A stretch of 64,000 nt of DNA from positions 56,263,840-56,327,839 of the forward strand of contig CM064862.1 of assembly GCA_032719365.1 (NCBI GenBank). Reading direction: 5' to 3'. The stretch's first letter is position 1. Every line of letters begins with the position of its first letter. The notes beneath the pieces are model-generated. The model ran no database searches. It was not told where the DNA came from and saw only the letters and a program-made list of their open reading frames with translations. The translations under genes and the position numbers were made by a program. This document shows positions 48,126 through 59,061 of the stretch, in pieces. This DNA is from Prinsepia uniflora. Taxonomy: Eukaryota > Streptophyta > Magnoliopsida > Rosales > Rosaceae.

Positions 48126-51100
48126 TGATAAGACCCGTCCCAACTGGACGCCAAGAATAGTGCCCGGTCCTGCTCCCGTCTGACAAGTCAACTAAAGGTC
48201 CAGAACTACCTTTCAGTGCTCGCTAGACAAGGGATAACTGCGCTGATTTCTGCTGCTACCTCTGCCTCACGATCAGTCCCGAACGTTATACCACGACCTA
48301 GAGGGTCACAAAACATAAAAGGTGTGAGTGGACAAAAATGACTTCTGATAAAAACATTTGCCAAAATTTCATTCTTACCCTCCAGTTTTCACAAACTTGC
48401 ATGCATAGCATAAAACATGAGTAATAGTATGAAATCATTCTCGTATGAACAGTGGAAATAAAATCAAAACATATTTTCCCATGGTCCGTAAAACTCATGT
48501 TCACCAAATCAGTTCATGTTATAAAACATCAAATCCCGGCTCTCAGGCCAAAACATAATCACCTGGCCACAAAGACCAAGAACCCGTACTCAATACCAGT
48601 ACGTCATCACAAATAACATCAATCAGCACTAATCACAAGTGCACAATAAATATATCAATCCAATCAATCTGCACTACTCACAAGTGCATAAGCTATCACA
48701 ATCACATCTGCACTACTCACAAGTGCACAACCAAACCATCAACTGCACTACTCACAAGTGCTGCACTACGCGTAGGCCAATATCCAGTCACACTCTCGGG
48801 AACAGACACCTCTGGGTTCAACCCCCTCGGGCTCAGTCACCTCTGGGCGAACACATCCCCAGGCTCAGACCCATCCGAGTGGTACATCCAGGCTCAGTCT
48901 CATCCGAGAAGCTGAATACCATAGGATCAACTCCTGATCCTACAATCACATCCCCCAAGCTCCGGTCGTCTGGGTAATCCCCCCAAGCTCCGACCTTCTG
49001 GGAATATCATAATCACTATGAAAACCATCTCGGGAATTACATCCCAAAACATTTCAATCAAATCTTGACTTCATACAAAGTCAAGATCATTTCCGACTGG
49101 GTCTCAAGCCCAAAATACCATTTACACGTACTTCTTTAAAATCACCTTTTAAATTAATAAAATAATCCAGAAATCATCATTGACTTACCAACTAAGTCAA
49201 AACATCATTTTAGAGATCATTTAGACTCTGGGCCTAGCCCAAAACATCATTTACACTTTCCTCGTAAAACGTGCCCGAAAAACTGATTAAAATAATCATA
49301 AAATCCCAATAAATCATTAATTTCACAATTTCACAAGTGACTCCAAATCCGAGTCAAAATCACTATTCACTTGGGTTCTCATGCCCAAAATAACATTATC
49401 ACGCAAATCCATGCGTTGCAACCTCCGTTGCCATTTTCACGTAAATCCACGAAATTGACCATGGACTCATTCCCGAGTCACCACATCATTTTTCAATCCA
49501 TGACTCAATAATCCGAGTCCAAACATTATTTTCAATCAATTTCGATCCCGGAATCATAAACCAAGTCCAAACATCATTTTTACCAAATTCCGTAATTTCT
49601 CGAAAATCGCCCAATAATAATAATATAATAATCATAAAACCGAGAAATTACCGGGTTGAAACATAAATCATGCCCAATCATATAAAATCATATAATCAGG
49701 CTTTTAAATCATATATGCATGCATCACGGTTAGAAAACAAAGTCCACTCACACACACCGTCCAAAACGGTTTGTTTCCGAGCTGCACGTTTTTCCGTAAA
49801 ATCTGGAAATCACAACTCCTGTCCAAAATCATTATAAAGGGTTACTAACATCTCAAAATACATCATATAATTTTCCCCAATTTTTCCGGAATTTAAATAC
49901 GTATTTAACTCGTAAAACAAAACTTCGGATACGCGGAACATTATCGAAACAATATCTGATTTCCTCGAAACCAACGTTAAAATGTTCGTTACACTGAGAG
50001 GGTCAAAAGTCATGTTGACCTCACCTTGAGACTAGGCCGGACACGCCCTCACGCGCCGCCGTGAGTGGCTGCGCGTGAAATCCACGCGCCTGCTACAGTA
50101 CTGCCTTCCTCACCCGTTTGTCTCATAAACGGGTCCTTTAACCCGCGACACGACCCGGTTCAATGTCTGTCAATTCTACACCGTTTTCATCAATTCAAAC
50201 GTCCATTAGCATCGAATTAGTTTGAATTAAGGATCTGTGAACTTAATTACAATCGACCTTACCTCAATCCTCACGATCAAAGATGAACACTCGAAAACAT
50301 CCGGCCACTGTTCATCATTCGAACTCCTTCAATTTCAATCGATTTCCTTAAATTGATTCAACCAGAAGCTTCAATGAACTCAGGTAAACATTTTCCCCAA
50401 CTCAATTGAATCAATTCATGGCTCAAACTCCACGACTCAAACTCGATTCTTCGAAGAACAGCCGTACACTGTGCAATGATGGAACTTCATCAATCTCCAA
50501 CGTTTTCCTTCAATTGATCCTTCCAGAAGCATCGTGGGATCCTCAGAAACATAATCCCAAGTTCAATTTCATCAATCGAAGCCTCAAATTCCTCGACTCA
50601 AGGTCGAAAATTCGAAGATTTCATTCCTTCTGTTCTTGCTTAAATCGACACCAATTCCCTTCGTTCTTGTGCAGATCGACTCGTATTGATCCCAGAAAGC
50701 TAAATGAAGCTTCAATTCCACTCCTCACGGCCCAATTCTTCCATTTCGAATTTTCCCTCCAAAAATCGAAATTTTCGATTCTCACTCTCCAGCATCTCTT
50801 TGTCTCTCGTGTTTGCACAGCTGCAATTGTCTCACAAAACTCTCAATTTTCCCCTCAAAACCGGTTAAGGAAGGTAGCCAAATCTCTCAATTCAGATGCT
50901 CCAATTTTTGTTCACGGTTTTGAGAAACAGAGAGGATTAATGGAAAATAAAAGATTAATTTAGTTTAATTAATTAATAAAACATAATAATTATGTTTTCC
51001 CCAAAACATGGGATCTGGTTTCATGCCTGAATTTAGGGGATGAGTGACACTTGTCACTCATCCAAGTGTGTTCAGTCACCAGGTACTGTTCATATTAAAA

Positions 51101-51574
51101 TATTATTTTAATCCCGGTTCGTTCGGTTAATCGCGTCTGTTCCCGTGACTATAACTTCGTCGTCGAATCTCCGATTTTGGCATGCCGCCTGTCGTTGGAT
51201 TCGCATCGACGAGACCTACGTAACGGTCCTTGGCCCTTGTCCATCGGACCTCCCGATAAAAAAGTCAACATTTGGCCCCTAATATGACCAAATTACCAAA
51301 ATACCCCTCAACTTCCGAACACCATAACTTTCACCTCGAATGTCGGAATCGAACGTGCCACCTGTCTATGAACTCGTGACGTCCCAAACTATGTCACAGT
51401 CATCGGTCAAAGTCCATTTGACCGCCCGAACTAAAAGTCTACATTTTACCCATGCTAGGTGCAAAACGGTCATTTTGCACTTTTCGTCCGATTTCACTCA
51501 ACTAATCCCCGATTAGTCATTCTAATTCATAATTAATTAGTATTCAATCCCGATATTCGGGACGGGTCATTACA
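48126..51574 (-). mobile_element. Solo LTR D (Tekay/Del-like), 3449 bp, nested in X
   Basis: It starts TGATAAGACCCGTCCC, ends GGGACGGGTCATTACA, and has perfect TATAG duplications (48121-48125 and 51575-51579). 48655-48765 has repeated CTGCACTACTCACAAGTGCA units. 48800-48990 has CTCAG(A/T)C-(A/C)-(T/C)CCGAG repeats. The conserved block with CCAACGTTAAAATGTTCGTTACA is at about 49970-49993, and the palindrome is at 51038-51063. The 185-codon plus-strand frame at 50406-50963 runs against the LTR's own direction and shows no domain. Confidence 0.9.
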
Positions 51575-51639
51575 TATAGGGCAACAACAACATAAAAATA
51601 GAGAACAATAATCACAATATCTACAGCCACACCAAAAAT

Positions 51640-52581
51640 CTGGCAACACTCTATTACAGTTTCCAAGGTCTACGTTCGTGAACTCGAAGGCCGACCCCGA
51701 CCTGATCGCCCAGTTCTGGCGCTACTGGTACCTGTCGACAGTGGTCCTTGGTGTCGACCCACAACTGTACGGTCTGTCGCCCCTTGATCCGTCTGGTAGG
51801 GACATTATCTCCTAATATGACCACGCTCTCCACAATGAAAGCAAGTGATTGGTGTGCGCTGTGATGGCGATGAAATCGAAACACTATCCGATTGTTCTGA
51901 GGTAAGGGGCCGTGACATACCGCCTCGCGTATCCTCTGGGTTATCTCCTTGACTCGTCCTTCCGGTACTCTGACGCTCTCGGTAGCGTCCCGAGCTTCTA
52001 TCGCGCTCCCAAATGGGTAAAATCACCTCTACTCGAGTAGCAGCATATGATAATTCTCTCAGGGTAGAATACGAACCTACCGTCACAGCGCCCCGTATCG
52101 CATTCCTCAATCCCTGCTCAAACCTTGAACACTTATCTTCCTCAGTTGCCACATACAGAGAAGTAAAATTTGATAAGTTCAAGAATTTTTGCTCATACTC
52201 GGCCACTGATAGATTCCCCTGCTTCAAGTGAAGGAACTCAACTTCTTTAGCATCTCGGAAGGATTAAGGGTAAAACTGATTTAAGAACCGATCTCGGAAA
52301 GCCTCCCACGTCAAAGTATGAGCAGTTATGCCAGTCATCTGTAACCCACGCCACCATCGATAAGCATTACCACTCAACATAAAGGTGGCTACTAGGACCA
52401 TATCCTCTGGTTGACATCTCATAATCTCGAAAATCCGCTCAAGGTGAATAAGCCATTCGTAGGCTTCTTCTGGGTCTGTCTGGCCCGTAAATCTAGTGGC
52501 TCCCAGACGTTGGGCTCTCTCAACATCTGGACCTTCGAGCTCATTATCAAGCTGTGCACAGGGCTCGCGTCTTGGAGGCAT
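51640..52581 (-). pseudogene. Tekay-type gag of element X with two stop codons
   Basis: The minus strand starts MPPRREPCAQLDNE and gives the retrotransposon gag core (RLGATRFTGQTDPEEAYEWL, DMVLVATFMLSGNAYRWW, LTWEAFRDRFLNQFYP). A TAA follows at 52264-52266, then the frame continues with AKEVEFLHLKQGN, SVAEYEQKFLNLS and RFEQGLRNAI. The C-terminal zinc knuckle reads CFHCGERGHIRR and its last cysteine comes right after a second stop. Both stops are in the same frame, so only point changes broke it. Downstream sequence loses similarity and joins the deleted interior. Confidence 0.85.
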
Positions 52582-52600
52582 GACAGATCAATAACCCAAT

Positions 52601-52612
52601 GCTCTGATATCA
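52601..52612 (-). promoter_or_regulatory. Primer-binding site of element X (tRNA-iMet type)
   Basis: On the minus strand TGATATCAGAGC, three bases inside the 5' LTR, differs by one base from the canonical TGGTATCAGAGC that pairs with initiator tRNA-Met. It is typical of Tekay/Del chromoviruses. Confidence 0.8.
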
Positions 52613-52615
52613 ATT

Positions 52616-53561
52616 TGATAGGACCTGTCCCAACTGGACTTCGATAACCGTGTCCGGTCCTGCTCTCGTCTGACAAGTCAACTGAAGTCCCGAAAGTACC
52701 CTTCAGCACATATCAGACAAGGGATAACTGCACTGATTTCTACTTATGCCTCCGCCTCTCAATCAACCCCGAACGTCGTGTCACGGCCGTCCAAACCGCT
52801 CGCTTCCCGAGCTGCACGCGTTTCTATAATTTTCGACACTTGCTAGGAATCTCGAATCCTCCAAGTAGTCGAACTCAATCCCCAAAATTCAGCAATGGCG
52901 CAAGGGCTGTTCTTCGTCAATTTACCACTAATTTCCTTCCCAATCGATTTGGTTCAATTCGTTTAGCTCCCAGAAGACGAAATATCACGTCAATTTTAAT
53001 CAAAACCGTCTAAGAAATCAAATCCAAAATTAATTGTTTTGGACAGTTTTTCGGGTTTTCTTAGTAGAGTTTTAGGTTCAGATGTCCCGTATTCCTCTCA
53101 GTTTTTCACTCAATTTCTCTGTAACTTCCTCTTTTCGTCTCAGGTACTCTCTGTTTTTTCCTCTTTCACCGATCAATTTGATCGAATTATACAAAGGAAA
53201 TTGGGCGGGTTTGGTTGTTTGTATTAGGCATTCAAGCGACTAATCACTTCAATTCAAGTGGCATGTGTCACACTCTAAGCTAAAGTGGGCTGAATCAGCC
53301 AATTAAACCATTTAATATAAGCTAATTGCACCGTTAAGGACTTTGACTGCCTAAATTACCGTTTTACCCTTCAGGTCACAATGTACCATTTTGCCCCTGA
53401 ACTTTCCAAACCTATAACTTTCTTGTCCGAACTCCGATTGACGCATTCCGCCTGTTTACGGAACAAAAAGTCAACTTTCGGCCCTTATAACTAGGGGCAA
53501 AACCTTCATTTTCCTCAAATTTTCCAAATTTTCATTTTTTTCGAATTTCCGGGTCGTTACA
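52616..53561 (-). mobile_element. 5' LTR of element X, 946 bp
   Basis: It starts TGATAGGACCTGTCCC, ends TTCCGGGTCGTTACA, and is colinear with 47030-48033 apart from the deletion after GATTGACGCATTCCGCCTG. It is next to the primer site and gag, so it is the 5' LTR on the minus strand. Confidence 0.9.
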
Positions 53562-54453
53562 GACAAGGTGGTGGTCGAGTGCGCCGAGCGTACTGAAAGA
53601 AATCGCCGACTGGCGGGAAAAGAGGAAGAACACACGGCCGCCGAGCCACACAAGGGACAGCAAGCGGACGCCGAACCGAGTAAGAAACACACTCGGATAT
53701 TGATCATCCCTGGCAGCCAGCCCGGCGACACCATGATTTACCGAGACGCCCTCGACGCCCTCAGCGAGGGAGGACGGAATCGGTTGATCAACGACCACCA
53801 GTCGCACCGACCCGACCCTCGACCGAAGGAAAAAATAAGACAACACCACCAAGGAAACATCACCGCTCGGTGGTCCCGTCCAAGCAACAGCCACGGAACT
53901 TATTCGACGGGAGATCCCATCCCCGTCATCGACTCATCTCACGAGACCGAGAGTACGGCCAAGTCGGCTCGCCAGCTGGTTTGCAGAACCGACCACTCGC
54001 ACCGAGCATGGTGCATATCGAGGGCCTCCCGAGATGACACTGAGCGGTTAACCCATCTCGGCCTTGCGCACCGCCCTCACCCTGAACCAACCCGCCGACG
54101 GAGTATCGAACGGTCAGGGAAGGATGACTGACAGAATGATAAATCTCAGGAACCACCCTGCCCGAGGGGCATCGAGCGGTCAAGGCCGGTTGGTCACAGG
54201 GAAAGTGGATCCCAAAATCGGAGGGACACCGATCGGTCAAGGCAGGTCGGTCACAGAGGAATTGGTTCCCGGAGTCCGCACAGCGGAAAGGACGCTGACC
54301 GGTCATATAGGATCGGCCTCGACCAAGTACCCAGGGATACTCGGCGGGTCGAACAGAAAAACTAAGGGGCCACGCAGCAATCCAGAACCGACTCGCTCGT
54401 CCAGCACCTCATGGACCGAGTCTGGACACTCGAAGTCGGGACAGCTCATGTAA
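53562..54453 (+). pseudogene. gag middle region of Y, frameshifted
   Basis: The frame continues from 47029 after X (KVVVECAERTERNRRL) and stays open to a stop at 54131. An overlapping frame (54064-54453) then carries on to the capsid-like part. The region is basic and low in complexity, with direct repeats of about 75 bp at 54105-54270 built on ATCG(A/G)(A/T/G)CGGTCA(A/G)GG and GGTCACAG. Such Gly/Arg/Gln-rich linkers precede the gag core in Tat elements. The need for two frames indicates an indel near 54100-54130. Confidence 0.65.
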
Positions 54454-55287
54454 CAAGACCAGCCTGGTCAAAAACCAGCCCGGGCCCCTTCACAGAAAGA
54501 ATCAACCAGTTCAGAATCGATCACGAGATAAAGCCCCTGAAAATCTCTCTTTACACCGGGAAGGACGACCCATGGAATCACCTGAATAATTTCTACTTAG
54601 CCATCGCCCTTAAAAACCTCACAGATGAGGAACAATGCCTCATCTTCAGTTCCACACTGACCGAGGGGGCGATCAATTGGTTCTACAAGTTGGAATCCGG
54701 ATCCATCGACTCTTTTGAACAGCTCACGTCCACCTTCATGAACCAGTTCATGATCCAGACCGACCGTCTATCCTCGGTCGAAGACCTTTTTCAGCTAAAA
54801 CAAGGGGAACACGAATCGCTGCAGCTGTATGCAGCTAGGTTCAGTCACGAAAACTCCAGGTGCACGGAGACAGACGACCGGGCAGCTTTTACGGCCTTCA
54901 AGGGTGGCCTCCGAGACTCCCCTTTCAGGTACGCAACTTACACCCAAGGCTGGACAACATATAATGAATTTATGAAACAGGTGGTGGTCCACGTCAAAGC
55001 TGAAACACTGAGCCAAAAGTCCAACACAGCCAATGTTTACCAACCTCCCCGGGTCGACTCGGTAAAAACATACATACCAAGCGTCCCGGATCAGCAAGGC
55101 TCAGGATTGTGCCCTAAAGAGCAGGGGCAACAGAGCTATGGGGGAAAACGGAAAGACTACCCCTATAGAAACAACCTGTACAACCCCGAAAAGAAGGGTA
55201 AAACCCGAATCACCAAAAAAGACAGTAGGGGGAGCGGTCAAACAACGGGGAAAAGCGAGTTCCCCGCTCCAAGTACGAGACCTACAC
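54411..55287 (+). pseudogene. gag capsid-like core of Y, cut by mini solo LTR
   Basis: The translation shows the plant retrotransposon gag core (FRIDHEIKPLKISLYTGKDD, HLNNFYLAIALKNLTDEEQC, FSSTLTEGAINWFYKL, FEQLTSTFMNQF, LFQLKQGEHESLQLYAARF, AFKGGLRDSPF). Near 55240 the conserved reading changes frame (SKYETYT in the other frame), pointing to an indel. The 401-bp solo LTR then interrupts it within TAC-AC. With the LTR and one TACAC removed, the frame joins cleanly to 55694 onward. Confidence 0.85.
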
Positions 55288-55688
55288 TGTAACGACCCAT
55301 CCCGGGAGTCGGGATTAGCAAAGTGATTAGTGATGGATTAGCTAAGTTAATCGGTGTTTCGTGGGTTACTTTTGGCATTTATGGCCGAATGACGATTTTG
55401 CCCTTGGAATGGGCAAAAAGTTGACTTTTAGTTCGGGTGGTCAATTGGGCATTGACCGATGACTGTGACGTAGTTCGGGACGTCACGAGTCCGTAGACAG
55501 GTGGCACGCCCGATTCCGACATTCGAGGAGAAAGTTATGATGTTCAGAAGGTTGAGGGCACTTACTCTAGGAAGTCCGGAAGCTTCGGTACGGTTGGTTC
55601 GAGAATCCCTTGTCCGACTTACGTGTCACATGGAGGTTGGACGTCAGTTTAGCCCTTAATCCTGGGGGATTAGGGGTGGATCCTGTCA
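55288..55688 (+). mobile_element. Mini solo LTR E, 401 bp
   Basis: It starts TGTAACGACCCATCCC and ends GATCCTGTCA, with TACAC on both sides (55283-55287 and 55689-55693). Both terminal parts match the 3-kb LTR family, including GACGTAGTTCGGGACGTCAC and GGTGGCACGCCCGATTCCGA, but the 2-3 kb middle is gone. It is an internally shortened family member. Confidence 0.88.
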
Positions 55689-55693
55689 TACAC

Positions 55694-56084
55694 CATCCTC
55701 AATACTCCCTATGAGAACATCGTCCTCAACGTGGAGCATATGATCTCGAAGTCTACTTGGGTGCCAGCAAAGGGCAAGCTTGGAAAAGACACAGGAATTT
55801 ACTGCCAATACCAGAAGTACAATGGCCATAGCACTGACCAGTGTGTTGCATTCCGAGATCTGCTAGAGGCACTGGTTCGAGACGGAAAGATCAACCAATT
55901 TCTCCAGCACACATCGTCTCCACCTCGCAACCCACAGATCAACACAATCTCGGGACGACCATCCATTTCTTGCCCGTATACTTCCAACCGAGCGAAAAAG
56001 AACTTCCTAAGGGCCACCAAACAGAATCACCAGCATTTCAGCATCGAGGATGGCAGAGCTAAGAAAGCAAACCGGCTTGGGTGA
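55694..56084 (+). pseudogene. gag C-terminus of Y with zinc-knuckle-like motif
   Basis: The frame gives the segment STWVPAKGKLGKD and then YCQYQKYNGHSTDQC, which occupies the place of the CCHC-like motif of Tat gag proteins, followed by FRDLLEALVRDGKINQF. A TGA at 56082-56084 interrupts the frame just before the FSEEEQRGI run that leads into protease; the position usually holds Trp. Confidence 0.75.
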
Positions 56085-56570
56085 GCACCCATCACGTTTT
56101 CAGAGGAGGAACAGCGGGGGATCGTCTATCCTCACGACTCTGTCAATGTCCTATTCATGCGAGCATTCAAACAGTTTGGTATCCCAGAATCTAGCCTGGA
56201 CCCTTCTCCTACGCCGCTCTACGGTTTCACTGGGGTCTCCATTGTCCCGCACGGAACGGTCACCCTCCCACTTTCCCTTGGATCACATCCACGAAGGGCA
56301 ACCGTGCTCGAACCTTTCCTAGTGGTGGATTGCCCCGCGGCTTACAACGTCATTCTCGGGAGGGGAATACTTAACCAAATGAAGGCAGTCGTTTCCACCC
56401 ACCTACTTCTGGTAAAATTCCCAACCCTTATGGGGATTGGCCAAGTCCGAGGAGATCAAATGGCTACAAGAGCGTGCAATTCTGTCACCCTGAACCAGCC
56501 ACCAAAGGAAACCATGGCAGTGACAGAATCCGCGTTTGAGGCTGACCCCGTCAACCCTCAAGAGGCATAG
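56085..56570 (+). pseudogene. Retropepsin-like protease of Y lacking its active-site segment
   Basis: FSEEEQRGIVYPHD is followed at once by SVNVLFMRAFKQFGI. In related elements about 25-30 residues, including the catalytic D-(T/S)-G, lie between these two phrases. The join at 56138/56139 keeps the frame, so it is an in-frame deletion. The second half (LYGFTGVSIVPHGTVTLPLSLG, FLVVDCPAAYNVILGRGILNQMKAVVS) is well preserved. A TAG at 56568-56570 separates it from the RT linker. It cannot be catalytic as it stands. Confidence 0.8.
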
Positions 56571-56672
56571 AGAATACAAGATGGCCCAATCGAGGACCCC
56601 CGGGACCATTCAGCGACACCACATCCGCAACCCATTGAGGAAGTTGAAGAGATCGTACTCTCCCATAACTTT

Positions 56673-57647
56673 ATGGACCGAAAGGTAAAGATCGGAACAA
56701 CCCTCTCTCTCACTCTACGCTTGCAGCTAATTGGTTTTTTAAGGGACAACTCCGAAGTCTGTGCATGGTCCTACGCCGACATGCCCGGAATCTCAACCGA
56801 TGTTATCTGCCACCGGCTCAGTATCGATCCCGCCTACAAGCCTGTCGAACAAAAACGTCGCCTCTACGACGCAGAAAGGACCGAGGTTATGAAGGTAGAA
56901 ATCGTCAAACTCAGCACCATTCATTTTATCCGGAAGGCCGTTTATGCCGCCTGGGTAGCCAACGTTGTCCTCGTTGAGAAACCCTCAGGGGCATGGCGAA
57001 TGTGCATTGATTTTACCGACTTAAACAAGGCCTGCCCCAAGGATAGTTTTTCTCTACTAAAGATAGACCAACTGGTCGACGCCGCAGCAGGACAAGAGCT
57101 TCTGAGCTTCATGGATGCTTACTCGGGCTACAACCAAATTTTTATGCATCCGACAGATCAGATACACACAACCTTCCGGACAGACCAGGGCTTATACTAC
57201 TACAATGTCATGCCTTTCGGACTCAAGAACGCAGGGGCCACTTACCAGCGCCTGGTAAACTTTATGTTCCCCGACCAGATAGGGAAAACAATGGAGGTCT
57301 ACGTTGATGACATGCTCGTTAAGAGTAAATTGGTTGACCTGCACATCCCCAATCTCTCGCGAATGTTCGACGTCCTCAAACGCTATCGGATGAGGTTGAA
57401 CCTGGCCAAATGCGTCTTCGGAGTCGGCTCTGGGAAGTTCCTAGGCTTTATGATTAGTCAGAGAGGTATCGAGGCCAACCCGAAAAAAATCAAGGCCCTG
57501 ATCGATATGGAGCCCCCACGAACCCAGAAAGAAGTACAAAGCCTAACCAGCAGGGTCGAAGCCCTTACACGCTTCATCTCCAAAGCCACCGATAAGTACG
57601 TGCCTTTCTTCAAGGCCCTAAAAAGCAAATCTAAACACATCACCTAG
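56673..57647 (+). pseudogene. Reverse transcriptase of Y
   Basis: The RT domain is nearly complete: AWSYADMPGI, LVEKPSGAWRMCIDFTDLNKACPKDSF, FMDAYSGYNQI, VMPFGLKNAGATYQRLVN, the catalytic YVDDMLVKS, and FLGFMISQRGIEANPKKI in the thumb/connection. All three RT aspartates are present. The frame ends at a TAG (57645-57647) where RNase H begins; the next residues (TAECTKAFTKLK) follow in the same frame. It copies element RNA into DNA in an active element, but this copy is interrupted. Confidence 0.92.
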
Positions 57648-57995
57648 ACAGCGGAATGCACTAAAGCTTTCACTAAACTCAAGGAGTACATGGGCAGAGC
57701 ACCATTGTTAGCAAGGCCAAACACCGGAGAAACCTTTTACATGTACCTATCTGTCTTCGCTTCTGCCACCAGCTCGGTACTTATTAAGCGTAAGGATGGT
57801 GCTAAGCACCCGATGTACTACGCCAGCAAGGCCTTACAGGACGCCGAGACAGGATACTCTGACCTAGAGAAGCTCGCCTTCGCCCTCATCATATCCTCCA
57901 GAAAGCTTAGACCATACTTCCAGGCTCATTCCATCATTGTCATGACCGACAGACCACTCCGGAAAGTACTCCAGAAGCCCGAAACATCAAGGTGA
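57648..57995 (+). pseudogene. First (RT-linked) RNase H of Y
   Basis: LFVSVFASATSSVLIKR-like and HPMYYASKALQDAETGYSDLEKLAFALIISSRKLRPYFQAH are typical of the RNase H tethered to Ty3-gypsy RT. The TDRPLRKVLQKPE phrase ends it. A TGA at 57993-57995 follows PETSR, and LLKWAIELSEFDI continues in the same frame. The first Asp position reads MYLSVFAS, so the usual DAS-type catalytic Asp appears replaced. Confidence 0.85.
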
Positions 57996-58844
57996 TTACT
58001 CAAGTGGGCAATCGAACTCAGCGAATTCGACATCGCCTTCACTCCCCGCACCGCCGAGAAAGAGCAGGCCGTGGCGGACTTTGTTTCTGAATTCTCCTTA
58101 GTTCCAGCGGTGACCACACATGAGGTCGTACCATCCGCTCCTCCATCCATAACACATATTTTGGATGAAGAGAGCCCCCAGATTGACCCTGCTAGGCCGA
58201 CATGGCTCCTCTACGTCGACGGGTCGGCCTGCCACAATAGGTCCGGAGCCGGACTTGTCCTCACCACACCGGACAAGGTCCGAATGGAATACGCCCTTCG
58301 TTTTCAATTCAAGGCCTCCAAAAATACCGCAGAGTATAAAGCCCTCCTTGCTGGACTCCGCCTCGCCAAGACCATGGAAGCAAAGCAGATCACAATATAT
58401 AGTGATTCACAGCTTATCGTCAACCAGATCAACAACGAATATGAGGCCAAAGACTCTTCCATGGCGGCATACAGAGCATTGGCAAAGTCTTTTCTATGTG
58501 GTTTCCACAGTTATGCTATCACCCGGATTCCACACTCCGAAAATAGTCACGCCGATGCTCTTGCCTGGCTTGCCTCCTCCCTCGATGAGAAACAGAGCCG
58601 CAAAGTCCTGGTCGAAATTCTTAAACAACCTAGCACACAATGCTCGACGGTTTGTGCAATAGACACTGACTGCACGTGGATGACCCCGCTGTTGGGATTA
58701 TTCACAAACGGAACTCTCCATTCCGACAAGATCGAGGCACAAAAGATCCAGCGGCAGGCAGCACGGTATATACTCATCAATGGCCAACTCTACAAGTGGG
58801 GCTTTACTCTGCCCCTCATAAAATGTGTCGTTCCGGAGACATGA
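57996..58844 (+). pseudogene. Second, archaeal-type RNase H (aRNH) of Y
   Basis: A linker (VADFVSEFSLVP) is followed by WLLYVDGSACHNRSGAGLVL, NTAEYKALLAGLRLAKTM, IYSDSQLIVNQINNEY and HADALAWLAS, which carry the D-E-D-D catalytic set of an RNase HI of the archaeal/plant-acquired type. This extra domain between RNase H and integrase defines the Tat lineage. The end of the frame (LINGQLYKWGF) already belongs to the linker to integrase. This domain is itself uninterrupted. Confidence 0.88.
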
Positions 58845-59000
58845 AAAGCTATTCTGGAAGTGATACATGCCGGTATTTGTGAAAATCACTCTGGACCACG
58901 ATCGTTGGCCCATAAAGCTTTCCGACAGGGTTTCAGAGCCGACCGAACGATGTGATAAATGTCAATGGTTCGTCCCCCTCCTCAATTTACCTCCAGAAAA
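58845..59000 (+). pseudogene. Integrase zinc-finger remnant of Y
   Basis: After ILEVIHAGICENHSG the phrase SLAHKAFRQGF gives the His pair, and RCDKCQWFV gives the Cys pair. The segment between them is shortened and changes frame, so the HHCC finger is broken. Two further indels separate it from the catalytic core. Confidence 0.7.
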
Positions 59001-59061
59001 CCTCACACCCATGATCAGCCCCTGGCCCTTCTCATAGTGGGGACTTGACTTAATCGGGAAA

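Larger units (their letters stand above)
47030..53561 (-). mobile_element. Tekay/Del-like element X, pol-less, nested in Y gag
   Basis: The LTRs at both ends are closely similar and the whole is flanked by GACAA (47025-47029 and 53562-53566). Without the solo LTR at 48126-51574 the element is only about 3.08 kb, with an internal region of about 1.13 kb. That region keeps the primer site, most of gag and the polypurine tract (48034-48062 minus, GGGGACGAAATTCTTTAAGGG) but no protease, RT or integrase. It is therefore non-autonomous. Confidence 0.9.

Noticed and set aside
50406..50963. 185-codon plus-strand frame
   Set aside because: It is inside solo LTR D, antisense to the LTR's own orientation, and related stretches in solo LTR G are not open.
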